This document shows positions 35,381 through 43,162 of a DNA stretch of 44,029 bases, one piece after another (positions within the stretch are counted from its first letter, which is position 1; each line of letters starts with the position of its first letter). A program made the position numbers and the translations under genes. Origin of the DNA: Acinetobacter sp. (GTDB taxonomy: Bacteria > Pseudomonadota > Gammaproteobacteria > Pseudomonadales > Moraxellaceae); assembly GCA_030152605.1 (NCBI GenBank), contig JASLJB010000101.1, positions 1 to 44,029 of the forward strand, read 5' to 3'. The notes beneath the pieces were generated by a model that was not told the DNA's origin, made no database searches, and saw only the letters and a program-made list of their open reading frames with translations.

Positions 35381-36781
35381 ATGAATCAGAAAAAATTTGA
35401 TTTGGTCGTAATCGGTGGTGGGCCAGGTGGTTATGTCGCGGCGATTCGCGCCAGTCAATTAGGTTTGAAAACAGCTATCGTTGAACGTGCTGAACTTGGC
35501 GGGATTTGTTTGAACTGGGGCTGTCTCCCGACCAAGGCCTTGCTCAGAAGTGCGGATGTTTTACGCTTAGTTAAGCAGGCCGATGAGTTTGGTATCCATG
35601 TCGCCGCACCTCAGATTAATTTAGAAAAAGTGGTCAAGCGTTCGCGTGATGTGTCCGCCAAATTGCAGCGTGGTGTAGCGAGTTTATTAAAGAGTAATAA
35701 AATTACGCTGATCCAAGGTACAGCCAAATTAATCGGCGCTGGCAAGCTGAGTGTTGCCATGGGCGATACGACGCAGCAGCTTGAGGCCACACATATTATT
35801 TTGGCTACGGGTGCCCGTGCCCGTACGATCCCGAATATGCAGGTCGATGGGCAATATTTTTGGAGTTATCGCGAAGCCTTGGTTCCGAAAAGTATTCCCA
35901 AACGCATTTTGGTGATTGGAGCGGGTGCAATCGGGATTGAATTTGCTTGTTTTTATCGGTCGATGGGTGCACAAGTCAGCGTGGTGGAGATGTCAGATCG
36001 GATCTTGCCACAAGAGGATGCTGAAATTTCCATGACCGTGGCCAAGGCACTCAAGCAAGATGAGATTGATATTTATACCGGTTGCAAAGTGGCCACACAT
36101 CAGATCGTCAACGGCGTGGTCCAGCTCAGCATCGAAGGTGCACAGCGTAAAGTCTTGCATGCAGATGTAGTGTTGTTGGCCGTGGGGATTACAGCCAATA
36201 CCGAAGCGTTGGGATTGGAAAAAACCAATATTCAACTCGATCGTGGACATATCGTTACGGATGAGTTTTGCCGAACTAGCGAAAACAATATCTATGCCAT
36301 TGGGGATGTTGCAGGCCCACCGTGGTTGGCACACAAAGCCAGTCATGAAGGTGTACTCTGCGTCGAAAAAATTATGGGTTTAGACGTACATCCTTTGAAT
36401 GCCAATCAAGTACCGGCTTGTACTTATAGTCATCCACAAGTCGCCAGTGTCGGTTATAGCGAACAACAAGCTCAGGCTTTGGGCAAGAAAATTCGTGTGG
36501 GTAAATTCCCATTTATGGCCAATGGTAAAGCATTGGCCATGGGCAGCACGGATGGTTTTGTCAAAGTAATTTTTGATGAAAACAGTGGTGAGTTACTCGG
36601 TGCACATATGGTCGGTGATGAAGTTACTGAAATGATTAATGGCTTTGCGATAGCGCAGACCCTTGAAACCACGGAACAGGAATTGATGCAGACGGTTCTA
36701 CCGCATCCCACGATGTCAGAAGCCATGCATGAAGCAGTTTTATCTGCCTATCAACGTGCACTACACCAAGCCTCTTCGTGA
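35381..36781 (+). CDS. lpdA: Dihydrolipoyl dehydrogenase (E3)
   Basis: A 466-residue flavoprotein that reoxidises the lipoyl group of E2 and reduces NAD+. It shows the FAD-binding GGGPGGYVAAIRASQLG (12-28), the redox disulfide Cys43/Cys48 in GGICLNWGCLPTKAL, the NAD-binding GAGAIGIEFACFYRSMG, the second FAD motif YAIGDVAG, and the C-terminal HPTMSEAMHEAV with the catalytic His. It is dedicated to this cluster and probably not the only E3 of the cell. Normal length; the ATG at 35381 has GGGGAA upstream. Confidence 0.94.
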   Translation: MNQKKFDLVVIGGGPGGYVAAIRASQLGLKTAIVERAELGGICLNWGCLPTKALLRSADVLRLVKQADEFGIHVAAPQINLEKVVKRSRDVSAKLQRGVASLLKSNKITLIQGTAKLIGAGKLSVAMGDTTQQLEATHIILATGARARTIPNMQVDGQYFWSYREALVPKSIPKRILVIGAGAIGIEFACFYRSMGAQVSVVEMSDRILPQEDAEISMTVAKALKQDEIDIYTGCKVATHQIVNGVVQLSIEGAQRKVLHADVVLLAVGITANTEALGLEKTNIQLDRGHIVTDEFCRTSENNIYAIGDVAGPPWLAHKASHEGVLCVEKIMGLDVHPLNANQVPACTYSHPQVASVGYSEQQAQALGKKIRVGKFPFMANGKALAMGSTDGFVKVIFDENSGELLGAHMVGDEVTEMINGFAIAQTLETTEQELMQTVLPHPTMSEAMHEAVLSAYQRALHQASS

Positions 36782-36838
36782 TCTAAGCACAGGATAGAAA
36801 TTGAAAATGTGCTGAGAAACTTAGCTAGGAGATCGCGC

Positions 36839-36960
36839 TTTAATATTGCTGCCATCGTGCTGTGTATTGCCTCAACCGGCGTTGGAGTTACATGCAGAAC
36901 AATAAAGCGCTCGATTTAGATCAGATTGAAGTGCGCCGTAAAGGGACGTCACGGGTAACC
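36839..36960 (+). pseudogene. Vestigial C-terminus of an MFS transporter
   Basis: Read from 36839, this stretch gives FNIAAIVLCIASTGVGVT. After one missing base at about 36894 it continues (Q)NNKALDLDQIEVRRKG. It parallels the C-terminus of the intact transporter that follows (VYTIIVCILAIIAVLTWKNN, then KGIALDKI). It is therefore the tail of a second, related transporter whose body has been deleted. The reading frame runs through the start of the intact gene to a stop at about 36999. Confidence 0.65.
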
Positions 36961-36979
36961 CTATCAAATAAGGATATAT

Positions 36980-38269
36980 ATGAATCAACTTGTAAATAAT
37001 GTACCAACAACACCAGTGTTGGACGCCGAACGTAAAAAGTCACTGATCGCAACCGGTATTGGTAATGTTTTAGAGTGGTATGACTGGACCATTTACGCCA
37101 TTGCTTCGGTTTATATCGCAGCAGCTTTATTTAATAAGACCGATCCAGCTTCTGCATTATTGAGCACTCTTGCGGTATTTGCAGTCGGCTTTATTTCACG
37201 ACCGTTAGGTGGATTTATTTTTGGCCCGCTCGCGGACAAAATAGGACGCCGAAATGTTTTGATGACCACGATGTTACTCATGGCTGGTGCCAGTATCGTG
37301 ATTGCTCTCATTCCAAGTTATGAGTCGATCGGTAGTTGGGCATCTTTGTGTTTATTGTTGGCACGTTTAGTTCAGGGTTTTGCGCATGGAGGGGAGCAAA
37401 CTGCTTCCTATGCATATATTGCTGAAATTGCCCCGCCTGAAAAACGTGGATTATGGGCGAGTAGTATTTATTTTTCAGTCGGTGTTGGTTCGCTTATCGC
37501 AACATTATTTTTGGCATTATTAACTTCGATTATTCCTGAAGAGGCCATGCAAGATTGGGGATGGCGTATTCCATTTTTACTGGGTGGGGCATTGGCATTT
37601 TTTGCATTGTATTTACGTCGCAATATGATCGAAAGTGAACATGTTGAAAAAATGCAGCAGGATGATTCACCAGAGTGGCCATTATCCAAGATACTCGCCA
37701 CGGGGTTTAAAACCTTTTTCTACGTTGCAGGTGCGACGCTCACTTATTATATCTGGGTGACGTGTGTATCGATTTATGCCATTTCACATATGAAAATGGA
37801 CCCACATGGCGCATTTGTCATGAGTTGTTTTGCGCAAGTGGTTTATTTAGTATTTTTACCGTTGCAAGGATGGCTCTCCGACAAAATTGGACGTAAAGCC
37901 TGTGCCTTGATTTCATTTGCAGGATCGGCGCTATTACTCTTCCCATTATGGTCGTTGATTACCGATGCGCCATGGACGTTATTCATCGCGCAAGCGATTG
38001 GTTTGGTATTTGTTGGCTTTATGACTGGTAGTAAACCTGCTGCTATTTCTGAGCAAATTCCAACACGTTATCGCACTAGAGTACTTGGAATATTTATGTC
38101 TTTGGCGATCGCTATTTTCGGTGGCACTGCATCATATATTAATGCGTGGATGTACCTGAATGATTTGGGATGGTTGTTTAATGTCTATACCATCATCGTG
38201 TGTATTTTAGCGATTATCGCTGTACTCACTTGGAAGAATAATAAAGGTATTGCCTTAGATAAAATCTGA
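36980..38269 (+). CDS. MFS transporter, metabolite:H+ symporter (MHS) type
   Basis: A 429-residue protein with 12 membrane helices. The start IGNVLEWYDWTIYAI is the hallmark of the MHS branch (ShiA, KgtP, ProP), and GPLADKIGRRN is the loop 2-3 motif, with a second copy (LSDKIGRKA) in the C-terminal half. QGFAHGGEQTASYAYIAEIAP is the helix-4/5 signature. Relatives import organic acids such as shikimate, 2-oxoglutarate or dicarboxylates with protons. Its place in the cluster makes it the likely uptake system for the pathway substrate. Start at 36980 follows AAGGA by about seven bases; an efficient hairpin follows the gene. Confidence 0.9.
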   Translation: MNQLVNNVPTTPVLDAERKKSLIATGIGNVLEWYDWTIYAIASVYIAAALFNKTDPASALLSTLAVFAVGFISRPLGGFIFGPLADKIGRRNVLMTTMLLMAGASIVIALIPSYESIGSWASLCLLLARLVQGFAHGGEQTASYAYIAEIAPPEKRGLWASSIYFSVGVGSLIATLFLALLTSIIPEEAMQDWGWRIPFLLGGALAFFALYLRRNMIESEHVEKMQQDDSPEWPLSKILATGFKTFFYVAGATLTYYIWVTCVSIYAISHMKMDPHGAFVMSCFAQVVYLVFLPLQGWLSDKIGRKACALISFAGSALLLFPLWSLITDAPWTLFIAQAIGLVFVGFMTGSKPAAISEQIPTRYRTRVLGIFMSLAIAIFGGTASYINAWMYLNDLGWLFNVYTIIVCILAIIAVLTWKNNKGIALDKI

Positions 38270-38275
38270 TTCTAT

Positions 38276-38301
38276 AGGCATCTGCTGCAAAGCAGATGCC
38301 T
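38276..38301 (+). terminator. Terminator-like hairpin after the MFS gene
   Basis: Perfect 11-bp stem AGGCATCTGCT / AGCAGATGCCT with a GCAA tetraloop, seven bases after the transporter stop. Only two T residues follow, so it may attenuate or protect the message rather than stop transcription fully; the AroE-like gene downstream may be reached by read-through. Confidence 0.55.
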
Positions 38302-38404
38302 TGAGTTAAATGTAAGGCAGCGAAATTGAAAGGCATAAAATTAAAATGTTGGATTGAACATTGTTAATTTAAATAACGTTAAATGAAATTGAAGGAGTGT
38401 GAGG

Positions 38405-39247
38405 ATGAGTGTAGATCAAGTGATACCGATTACGGGAAAGACGAAAATCATCGCTATTCTCGCCGATCCGATTGCACAGGTACAGACACCACGGATCATG
38501 AATATGCTGCTGCAAAAAGCACAGTATGATGCAGTCTGCGTACCTTTTCAGGTTGCTGCTGAAGACTTGGAGCAATGTCTAGCAGGTTTGAAGTTGATTC
38601 CAAGTATTGTGGGGGCTGTGGTTACTGTGCCACATAAAATGAATATGTGTGTTCTGACTGAAATCAAGGGCACACAAGCGCAAGTCATTGGCGCCGTCAA
38701 TGCAATTCGCTTTGATGAACAGCGATTAATTCATGGTGAGATGTTTGATGGCAAGGGCTTTGTCCAGGGACTGAAGCATGCTGATCTGCAGATCAATTCA
38801 GATGTAAACGTATTTATTGCGGGTGCTGGTGGGGTTGCACGTGGAATTGCTTTTGCACTATTAGAGTGCGGGGTGAAAAATCTCGCAATACATAACCGGA
38901 CAAAGACTACAGCAGAAGCTTTGGTCGGTGAATTACAAGATTTTGCACCTGATGCTAATGTGCGATGTGTGGATCGTCATCCGCAACAGATGGATCTGTG
39001 CATCAATGCCACTTCGGCTGGGATGTTAGGTCCACTGGAACATCACATGGCCTTTGATCTTGATGGACTAGATCACAGTACTTGTATCGCTGAAGTGGTG
39101 ATGAGTCCAGCAAAAACCCAATTGCTCTTGCAAGCAGAGGCCAAAGGGATGAAAACGGTGTCGGGTCAAGCGATGCTTATGGCACAAATTGGGCAGTTGG
39201 CAGCTTTTATCTTAAATGCACCTGAGCTGACTCAGGTAGATATTTAG
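38405..39247 (+). CDS. Shikimate dehydrogenase (AroE)-like oxidoreductase
   Basis: A 280-residue protein from the ATG at 38405, chosen because AAGGAG lies seven bases upstream; a GTG two codons earlier is less likely. It has the AroE fold: the catalytic Lys is in VTVPHK, the Asn in GAVNAI, the Asp in FDGKGF, the nucleotide loop is GAGGVARG and the late motif INATSAGM. However, the two serines that bind the shikimate carboxylate in authentic AroE (pattern HSKSP) are replaced: the sequence reads IAQVQTP. This suggests a different substrate. The short NRT motif (HNRTKT) points to NADP. In this cluster it is probably catabolic, not part of aromatic biosynthesis. Confidence 0.85.
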   Translation: MSVDQVIPITGKTKIIAILADPIAQVQTPRIMNMLLQKAQYDAVCVPFQVAAEDLEQCLAGLKLIPSIVGAVVTVPHKMNMCVLTEIKGTQAQVIGAVNAIRFDEQRLIHGEMFDGKGFVQGLKHADLQINSDVNVFIAGAGGVARGIAFALLECGVKNLAIHNRTKTTAEALVGELQDFAPDANVRCVDRHPQQMDLCINATSAGMLGPLEHHMAFDLDGLDHSTCIAEVVMSPAKTQLLLQAEAKGMKTVSGQAMLMAQIGQLAAFILNAPELTQVDI

Positions 39248-39258
39248 AGGCAATCAAG

Positions 39259-39999
39259 ATGTTTAATTTTAAAAATAAAACGGTACTCATCACGGGAGCT
39301 TCGGGCGGTATTGCATTGAGTTGTATTGCTAAATTTTATCAGGCAGGTGCACAGCTAGTTTTGTCTGATTTAAATTTAGCCGCTTTACAACAGTACGCTG
39401 CTAAGCTTGACCCGAGCGGTGAACGGATTTTGACCTTACATCAAGATGTCACTGATTCACAGCAGGCCATTGATGTGGTTGCTGCGGCGGCGAAACGTTT
39501 TGGTGGAATTGATATTCTAATTCCATGTGCGGGGCTGTATTTAGAGCGTGCTTTGCAAGATATGTCTGATCAGGAATGGCAGAAAGTCACAGCCGTAAAT
39601 CTCGATGGAGTGTTTTATACCATCCGTGCAGCAATTCCACATCTACGTCAGGGCGGGGCGATTGTGAATGTCACTTCGATGGCAGGACATAAGGGCAGTT
39701 TTCATCACGGACATTATGCTGCATCAAAAGGTGCTGTATTAAATTTAACCCGAACATTGGCCTTAGAATTGGCGCCGGCTATTCGCGTCAATAATGTCTC
39801 GCCTGGCTTGATCGAAACGCCAATGATCGAAAAATTAATGCAGTCACAAGGTGAAAAATTATTGGATCAGACGCCGTTAAAACGTTTAGGCCGGGCTGAT
39901 GAAGTTGCAGATGCGATTTTATATTTGGCTTCTGATTATGCCAGTTTTATTAGTGGTGAAACCTTACATGTCAATGGTGGTTTATATATCGCAAGTTGA
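39259..39999 (+). CDS. Short-chain dehydrogenase/reductase
   Basis: A 246-residue classical SDR with TGASGGIA (12-19; the usual final Gly is Ala), Asp ending strand 2 (LSDLN, NAD preference), CAG in place of NNAG near 90, catalytic Ser in NVTSMAG and Tyr/Lys in YAASKGAVLN, and a FabG-like C-terminus (YLASDYASFISGETLHVNGG). It starts 11 bases after the AroE-like gene with GAGG upstream, so both belong to one transcript. It probably oxidises a hydroxyl group in the cluster's pathway. A strong terminator follows. Confidence 0.9.
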   Translation: MFNFKNKTVLITGASGGIALSCIAKFYQAGAQLVLSDLNLAALQQYAAKLDPSGERILTLHQDVTDSQQAIDVVAAAAKRFGGIDILIPCAGLYLERALQDMSDQEWQKVTAVNLDGVFYTIRAAIPHLRQGGAIVNVTSMAGHKGSFHHGHYAASKGAVLNLTRTLALELAPAIRVNNVSPGLIETPMIEKLMQSQGEKLLDQTPLKRLGRADEVADAILYLASDYASFISGETLHVNGGLYIAS

Positions 40000-40024
40000 T
40001 CGAGCTTTACTATCGAGTCATGTC

Positions 40025-40065
40025 AAACCTCATTCGTTTTTAATATCACGAATGAGGTTTTTTTT
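40025..40065 (+). terminator. Rho-independent terminator of the catabolic cluster
   Basis: Stem AAACCTCATTCGT (40025-40037) and ACGAATGAGGTTT (40048-40060), 13 bp perfect, with a 10-base loop and a run of eight T residues to 40065. It lies between the second SDR and the convergent GntR gene. Confidence 0.85.
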
Positions 40066-40103
40066 GAGAGGCGACTGGGTACTAGGAGACACAGTCGTCT
40101 GCC

Positions 40104-40796
40104 TTAGGTTTGGTTGGGGAGCGAATCCAAACGACGTTTATAATTATAAACTGCTGCTGCACCGGCATCTAAAAGATGCTGATCATTATGCGCACATGCT
40201 TGATCGATGTTTTCAGCCAGTGTTGCATCAAAAATCAGTTTTAAATCCTCATATCCGTGTTTCACCCGATCTTCATATACAAATGCAAAATGCTTAAATA
40301 AACCAACACGCGCTTGAATCTTTAAAATCATTTCTTCAAGCACATTATTTTTAGCACCGATGAGTAAGATCTCGTAAAAACGATCTTTATATTCCCAACG
40401 TTGCTCAACACTGCCATTTAAAAATCGTTCATCAAGTTGGCTGTAGAGTTTTTTTAAGTCTTGTTTATCTTCGGTGGTCGCATTTTTAATAAACAGCTCG
40501 ATCATCAAGCTTTCAACTCTGGCACGCACTAAATATAAATTAATAATGTCTTCTTCGGAGAGCTTGGTCACAATCGGACCCTGCATCGCAACCACACTCA
40601 CCAAGTGTTCACTTTCAAGTAAACGCAACACTTCACGAATGACGGTTCGAGAAACACCATAACGCTCACATAAACTACTTTCGACCAGCCGATCGCCAGG
40701 CATAAAAAATCCGTCGAGGATGTCCCTTTTGAGTAAAACCGTGACTTGTTGTCGTATGGGGGCGGCTTGACGTTTAACTAGGGGTTTTTCATTCAT
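40104..40796 (-). CDS. GntR-family regulator, FCD subfamily
   Basis: A 230-residue regulator. The N-terminal winged helix (about 12-78) shows IRQQVTVLLKRDILDGFFMPG, the recognition helix ERYGVSRTVIREVLRLLESE and the wing VVAMQGPIVTKL. The C-terminal FCD domain is all-helical. FadR/VanR-type members usually repress nearby catabolic genes and are released by an organic-acid ligand. It is convergent with the cluster and most likely controls it through dyads such as 29307-29331. An AT-rich palindrome (40827-40838) lies upstream of its own start. Confidence 0.88.
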   Translation of the reverse strand: MNEKPLVKRQAAPIRQQVTVLLKRDILDGFFMPGDRLVESSLCERYGVSRTVIREVLRLLESEHLVSVVAMQGPIVTKLSEEDIINLYLVRARVESLMIELFIKNATTEDKQDLKKLYSQLDERFLNGSVEQRWEYKDRFYEILLIGAKNNVLEEMILKIQARVGLFKHFAFVYEDRVKHGYEDLKLIFDATLAENIDQACAHNDQHLLDAGAAAVYNYKRRLDSLPNQT

Positions 40797-41147
40797 TCTT
40801 GGAACCTAGAAGATCATTAAGTCGTAATATTATAATATAGGTAGATTTATTTTGTTGTGCTTAGGATAAAAAACAGAGTAACTATAAGTAATTAAATTAA
40901 TTAAAATATTTTTAATAAAGTTGGGGTTTTTGCTGCATTGGATGATCTGAGATATCTCCGGAATTTTTGCTTAAACTTGAAAATGAACTGACTTTGATGG
41001 GGGGGATGCATGTGCGTGCTTTAAGGGGCAGTATGCATGGGCTAAAAGTGAGAAAGGCAAACAAAGATGACTTTAAATAGAGTGTGAAAATTTATTCGCG
41101 AACTCGTTATACTGCATAGCAATGCTTGATTCAAAGTTCGAACCGAT
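40797..41147. other. Divergent intergenic region
   Basis: 351 bases between the divergent GntR and J-domain-like genes. It holds the 12-bp palindrome ATATTATAATAT (40827-40838) near the GntR start, and TATACT at 41108-41113 as a possible -10 for the right-hand gene. Nothing else is recognised. Confidence 0.45.
40827..40838. promoter_or_regulatory. AT palindrome upstream of the GntR gene
   Basis: ATATTATAATAT is a perfect 12-base palindrome 31 bases upstream of the GntR start codon. It could be an autoregulatory site or part of a promoter; AT-rich palindromes also arise by chance. Confidence 0.3.
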
Positions 41148-42398
41148 ATGAAATTACAGAAAAGTGCCGTCGAGCCTGAAGTTAAAATTTCAGCGCAACA
41201 GAAGAAATTCCAACGTTTGAGTAAGAAAGTTGAGCAGGAAAAACAACGCTTAGAGCAGTGGCAAGTGGCGCAAAAGGAGGTTCAGAGCCGTGCTTTCAAT
41301 CAATTGTTGCCGGCATATGCGCAATTGCGTGAGGTGATCTTTGCCCAGATTGAGCGATTGGTGCAACAAAAAAAGCAAAAACTCACCAAAGGTCAGCTGT
41401 CAAAGCTTGACGATAAGATCCAAACATTGAGTTTTGATCTGCTCGATTCGCAGCAGATGTCGGCAACACAAGTTGCGTATTTACTGGAACTTTTAAAAGA
41501 ATATGGTCTTGAATTTGAAGCGCAGGCCGCGGCATTCGACCAAGCTGGTTTTGACGATGGTTTTGAGGGTGCTTTCGACCAAGCTGATTTTGAAGGCAGT
41601 TTTGAAGATGTGGCTGAAGGCCTTGATGCAGATGATGCTGAACAAAGCAGCCAAGCGCAGCAGATCCACGCAGAGATTGATGCCTTAAAAGACATACTGA
41701 TCGATGAATATGATTTATCACCAGATTTTTTTGATTTTAGTTTCGATCCACACAACCCTGAAGACTTTATGCAGAAATTTGCTGAAAAAATAGAACAGCA
41801 ATTTGAACAAGAATTTCTAGATCAATGCTCAGCCCAAGAGCGCAAGCAGATTGAGAAAGAAATTGCTGCGGAGCGGGCCAAAGCTGCCAAGAAAGAGCAA
41901 CAAAGACAGCAGGCCAAGAAAGTTGCAAATCAGTCGATTAAAACCGTGTATTTAAAAATTGCCGCGATGATTCATCCTGATCGTGAGCAAGATGAACAAA
42001 AAAAACAACACAAGACTGAGTTATTGCAACAGGTTAACCAAGCCTATGCAGCCAATGATTTATTGAATTTATTGGCCGTGCAAATCGAGTTGGGTTTGCA
42101 GCAAGATGCGCCTTTTGCTCAGCAGCAGTTAAAGGCCTATAACATCGTTTTAGAAGAACAGCTCGAAAAGATAGACATGGAAATTGAAGACATTATCGAT
42201 TCTTTTCATTGGGATGGATATATCGGTGCTTATTCAAATCGAAAGATTAAAATTCAAGATCTGTATAACAAATATGAGCAAGACTGGTCGCTTGTTCAGC
42301 AAAAGATTGAACAAGCGAAAAAAACTTTAGATTGGTATAAGGATCTACAAACTTTAAAAACGCTGATGCGCAGTCAGCATATCTGGGAAATGTGCTAA
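41148..42398 (+). CDS. J-domain-like coiled-coil protein
   Basis: A 416-residue, highly charged, Gln-rich protein. Residues 1-125 are helical and coiled-coil prone. Residues about 125-165 are acidic with an internal repeat (FDQAGFDDGFEGAFDQADFE). Residues about 255-310 form a J-like domain with a true HPD at 276-278 (KIAAMIHPDREQDEQKKQH) and a helix-4 like VNQAYAANDLLNLL. A C-terminal helical part follows. HPD is the motif by which DnaJ-type proteins stimulate Hsp70, so it may be a specialised co-chaperone. Acinetobacter genomes carry similar uncharacterised proteins. No good ribosome site precedes 41148; the gene is monocistronic, closed by a strong terminator. Confidence 0.8.
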   Translation: MKLQKSAVEPEVKISAQQKKFQRLSKKVEQEKQRLEQWQVAQKEVQSRAFNQLLPAYAQLREVIFAQIERLVQQKKQKLTKGQLSKLDDKIQTLSFDLLDSQQMSATQVAYLLELLKEYGLEFEAQAAAFDQAGFDDGFEGAFDQADFEGSFEDVAEGLDADDAEQSSQAQQIHAEIDALKDILIDEYDLSPDFFDFSFDPHNPEDFMQKFAEKIEQQFEQEFLDQCSAQERKQIEKEIAAERAKAAKKEQQRQQAKKVANQSIKTVYLKIAAMIHPDREQDEQKKQHKTELLQQVNQAYAANDLLNLLAVQIELGLQQDAPFAQQQLKAYNIVLEEQLEKIDMEIEDIIDSFHWDGYIGAYSNRKIKIQDLYNKYEQDWSLVQQKIEQAKKTLDWYKDLQTLKTLMRSQHIWEMC

Positions 42399-42421
42399 AG
42401 CTTAAACTCAAATAACAAGCA

Positions 42422-42455
42422 AAAAAATCCCTGATCTTTCGATCAGGGATTTTTT
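42422..42455. terminator. Bidirectional rho-independent terminator
   Basis: Arms 42422-42436 (AAAAAATCCCTGATC) and 42441-42455 pair perfectly over 15 bp with a TTTC loop. The T-run suits the J-domain-like gene on the plus strand, and the A-run on the other side suits the tRNA remnant on the reverse strand. Confidence 0.85.
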
Positions 42456-42460
42456 AATAT

Positions 42461-42505
42461 CTGGAGCGGGAAAGGAGACTCGAACTCCCGACCTCAGCCT
42501 TGTCA
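42461..42505 (-). pseudogene. Truncated tRNA-Gly (3' part)
   Basis: Bases 42461-42493 are identical to 42985-43017 of the intact tRNA-Gly region (CCA end, acceptor 3' strand, T arm). Similarity fades through the anticodon loop to about 42505, and the 5' half is missing. A terminator follows on the reverse strand exactly as it does for the intact tRNA. Confidence 0.8.
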
Positions 42506-42521
42506 TTGGAATAACCAGTAG

Positions 42522-42758
42522 CTACGTTTTTTGTTTGGCCTTTTGGCGTAAGACGTACAAATATAAGTTTTCTACTTTTTCACGTGCCCATGGTGTGGTA
42601 CGCAAGAATCGCAATGATGATTTAACGCTTGGGTCTATGCAAAAACATCTAATTTCAATTTTACGACTCAAGCCTTCAAAGCCACCATAATAATCTAGCA
42701 ACTCATCCAAAATGTCAGCCAGTTTTTTGCCATGTAAAGGGTCATTGGAGGTGCTCAT
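42522..42758 (-). CDS. DUF2132 (VF530-like) small protein
   Basis: A 78-residue protein matching the VF530/DUF2132 family throughout: DPLHGKKLADILDELLDYYG, then the diagnostic IRCFCIDPSVKSSLRFLRTT and PWAREKVENLYL. Family members have been proposed to bind DNA, but the function is unknown. It ends in a basic Lys/Gln tail. The gene lies between the intact tRNA-Gly and a truncated tRNA-Gly copy, with its stop 16 bases from the latter, which suggests it arrived or was trapped by an event at the tRNA. Confidence 0.9.
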   Translation of the reverse strand: MSTSNDPLHGKKLADILDELLDYYGGFEGLSRKIEIRCFCIDPSVKSSLRFLRTTPWAREKVENLYLYVLRQKAKQKT

Positions 42759-42885
42759 ATTGGATCAATCGTATTTGGGAAGGAATGCATTATAACCTAG
42801 GTCAGGTGGAAAAATTCTCGGATTGAGTATTGGTGATGTTCATCAAAGCAAAGCCTCCGTTATTGGCTGCTTCATCTCTATTTTT

Positions 42886-42923
42886 AACTTGGGTTGTTTA
42901 TATTAACTAGGGTTGTTTATATT
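42886..42923. repeat. Tandem duplication of 19 bp
   Basis: Two adjacent copies of AACTTGGGTTGTTTATATT (42886-42904 and 42905-42923) differ at one base (T/A at position 5). They lie between the DUF2132 gene and the tRNA terminator. Confidence 0.8.
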
Positions 42924-42946
42924 AAAACGTTATAGATATGAATAAG

Positions 42947-42980
42947 AAAGAAGCCCTAGTCTTTCGACTAGGGCTTCTTT
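42947..42980 (-). terminator. Terminator of the tRNA-Gly gene
   Basis: Perfect 15-bp stem AAAGAAGCCCTAGTC / GACTAGGGCTTCTTT with a TTTC loop (GAAA on the reverse strand), directly downstream of the tRNA in its direction of transcription. It shares loop and layout with the terminator at 42422-42455. Confidence 0.8.
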
Positions 42981-42985
42981 TAATC

Positions 42986-43061
42986 TGGAGCGGGAAAGGA
43001 GACTCGAACTCCCGACCCCAACCTTGGCAAGGTTATGCTCTACCAACTGAGCTATTCCCGC
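42986..43061 (-). tRNA. tRNA-Gly (anticodon GCC)
   Basis: A complete 76-base cloverleaf on the reverse strand with encoded CCA. The acceptor stem is GCGGGAA/TTCCCGC, the D arm has AGTTGGTA, the anticodon loop is TTGCCAA with stem TAACC/GGTTG, and the T loop is TTCGAGT. A promoter lies just upstream. Confidence 0.97.
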
Positions 43062-43070
43062 ATGCCGCTT

Positions 43071-43098
43071 ATAATACATTAACAATTCAGAGGGTCAA
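43071..43098 (-). promoter_or_regulatory. Promoter of tRNA-Gly
   Basis: On the reverse strand, TTGACC (43093-43098) and TATTAT (43071-43076) are spaced by 16 bases, with the -10 box nine bases before the tRNA 5' end. Both boxes are near the sigma-70 consensus. Confidence 0.8.
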
Positions 43099-43162
43099 GG
43101 TGTTTTTACTGCGGTGGCACTCGATTGGCTAAAATAGAATCATCTTGATCAAAGAGAGTGGC

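Noticed and set aside
39899..40297. 132-codon ORF spanning the end of the second SDR and the GntR gene
   Set aside because: It crosses a strong terminator and is antisense to the GntR coding sequence.
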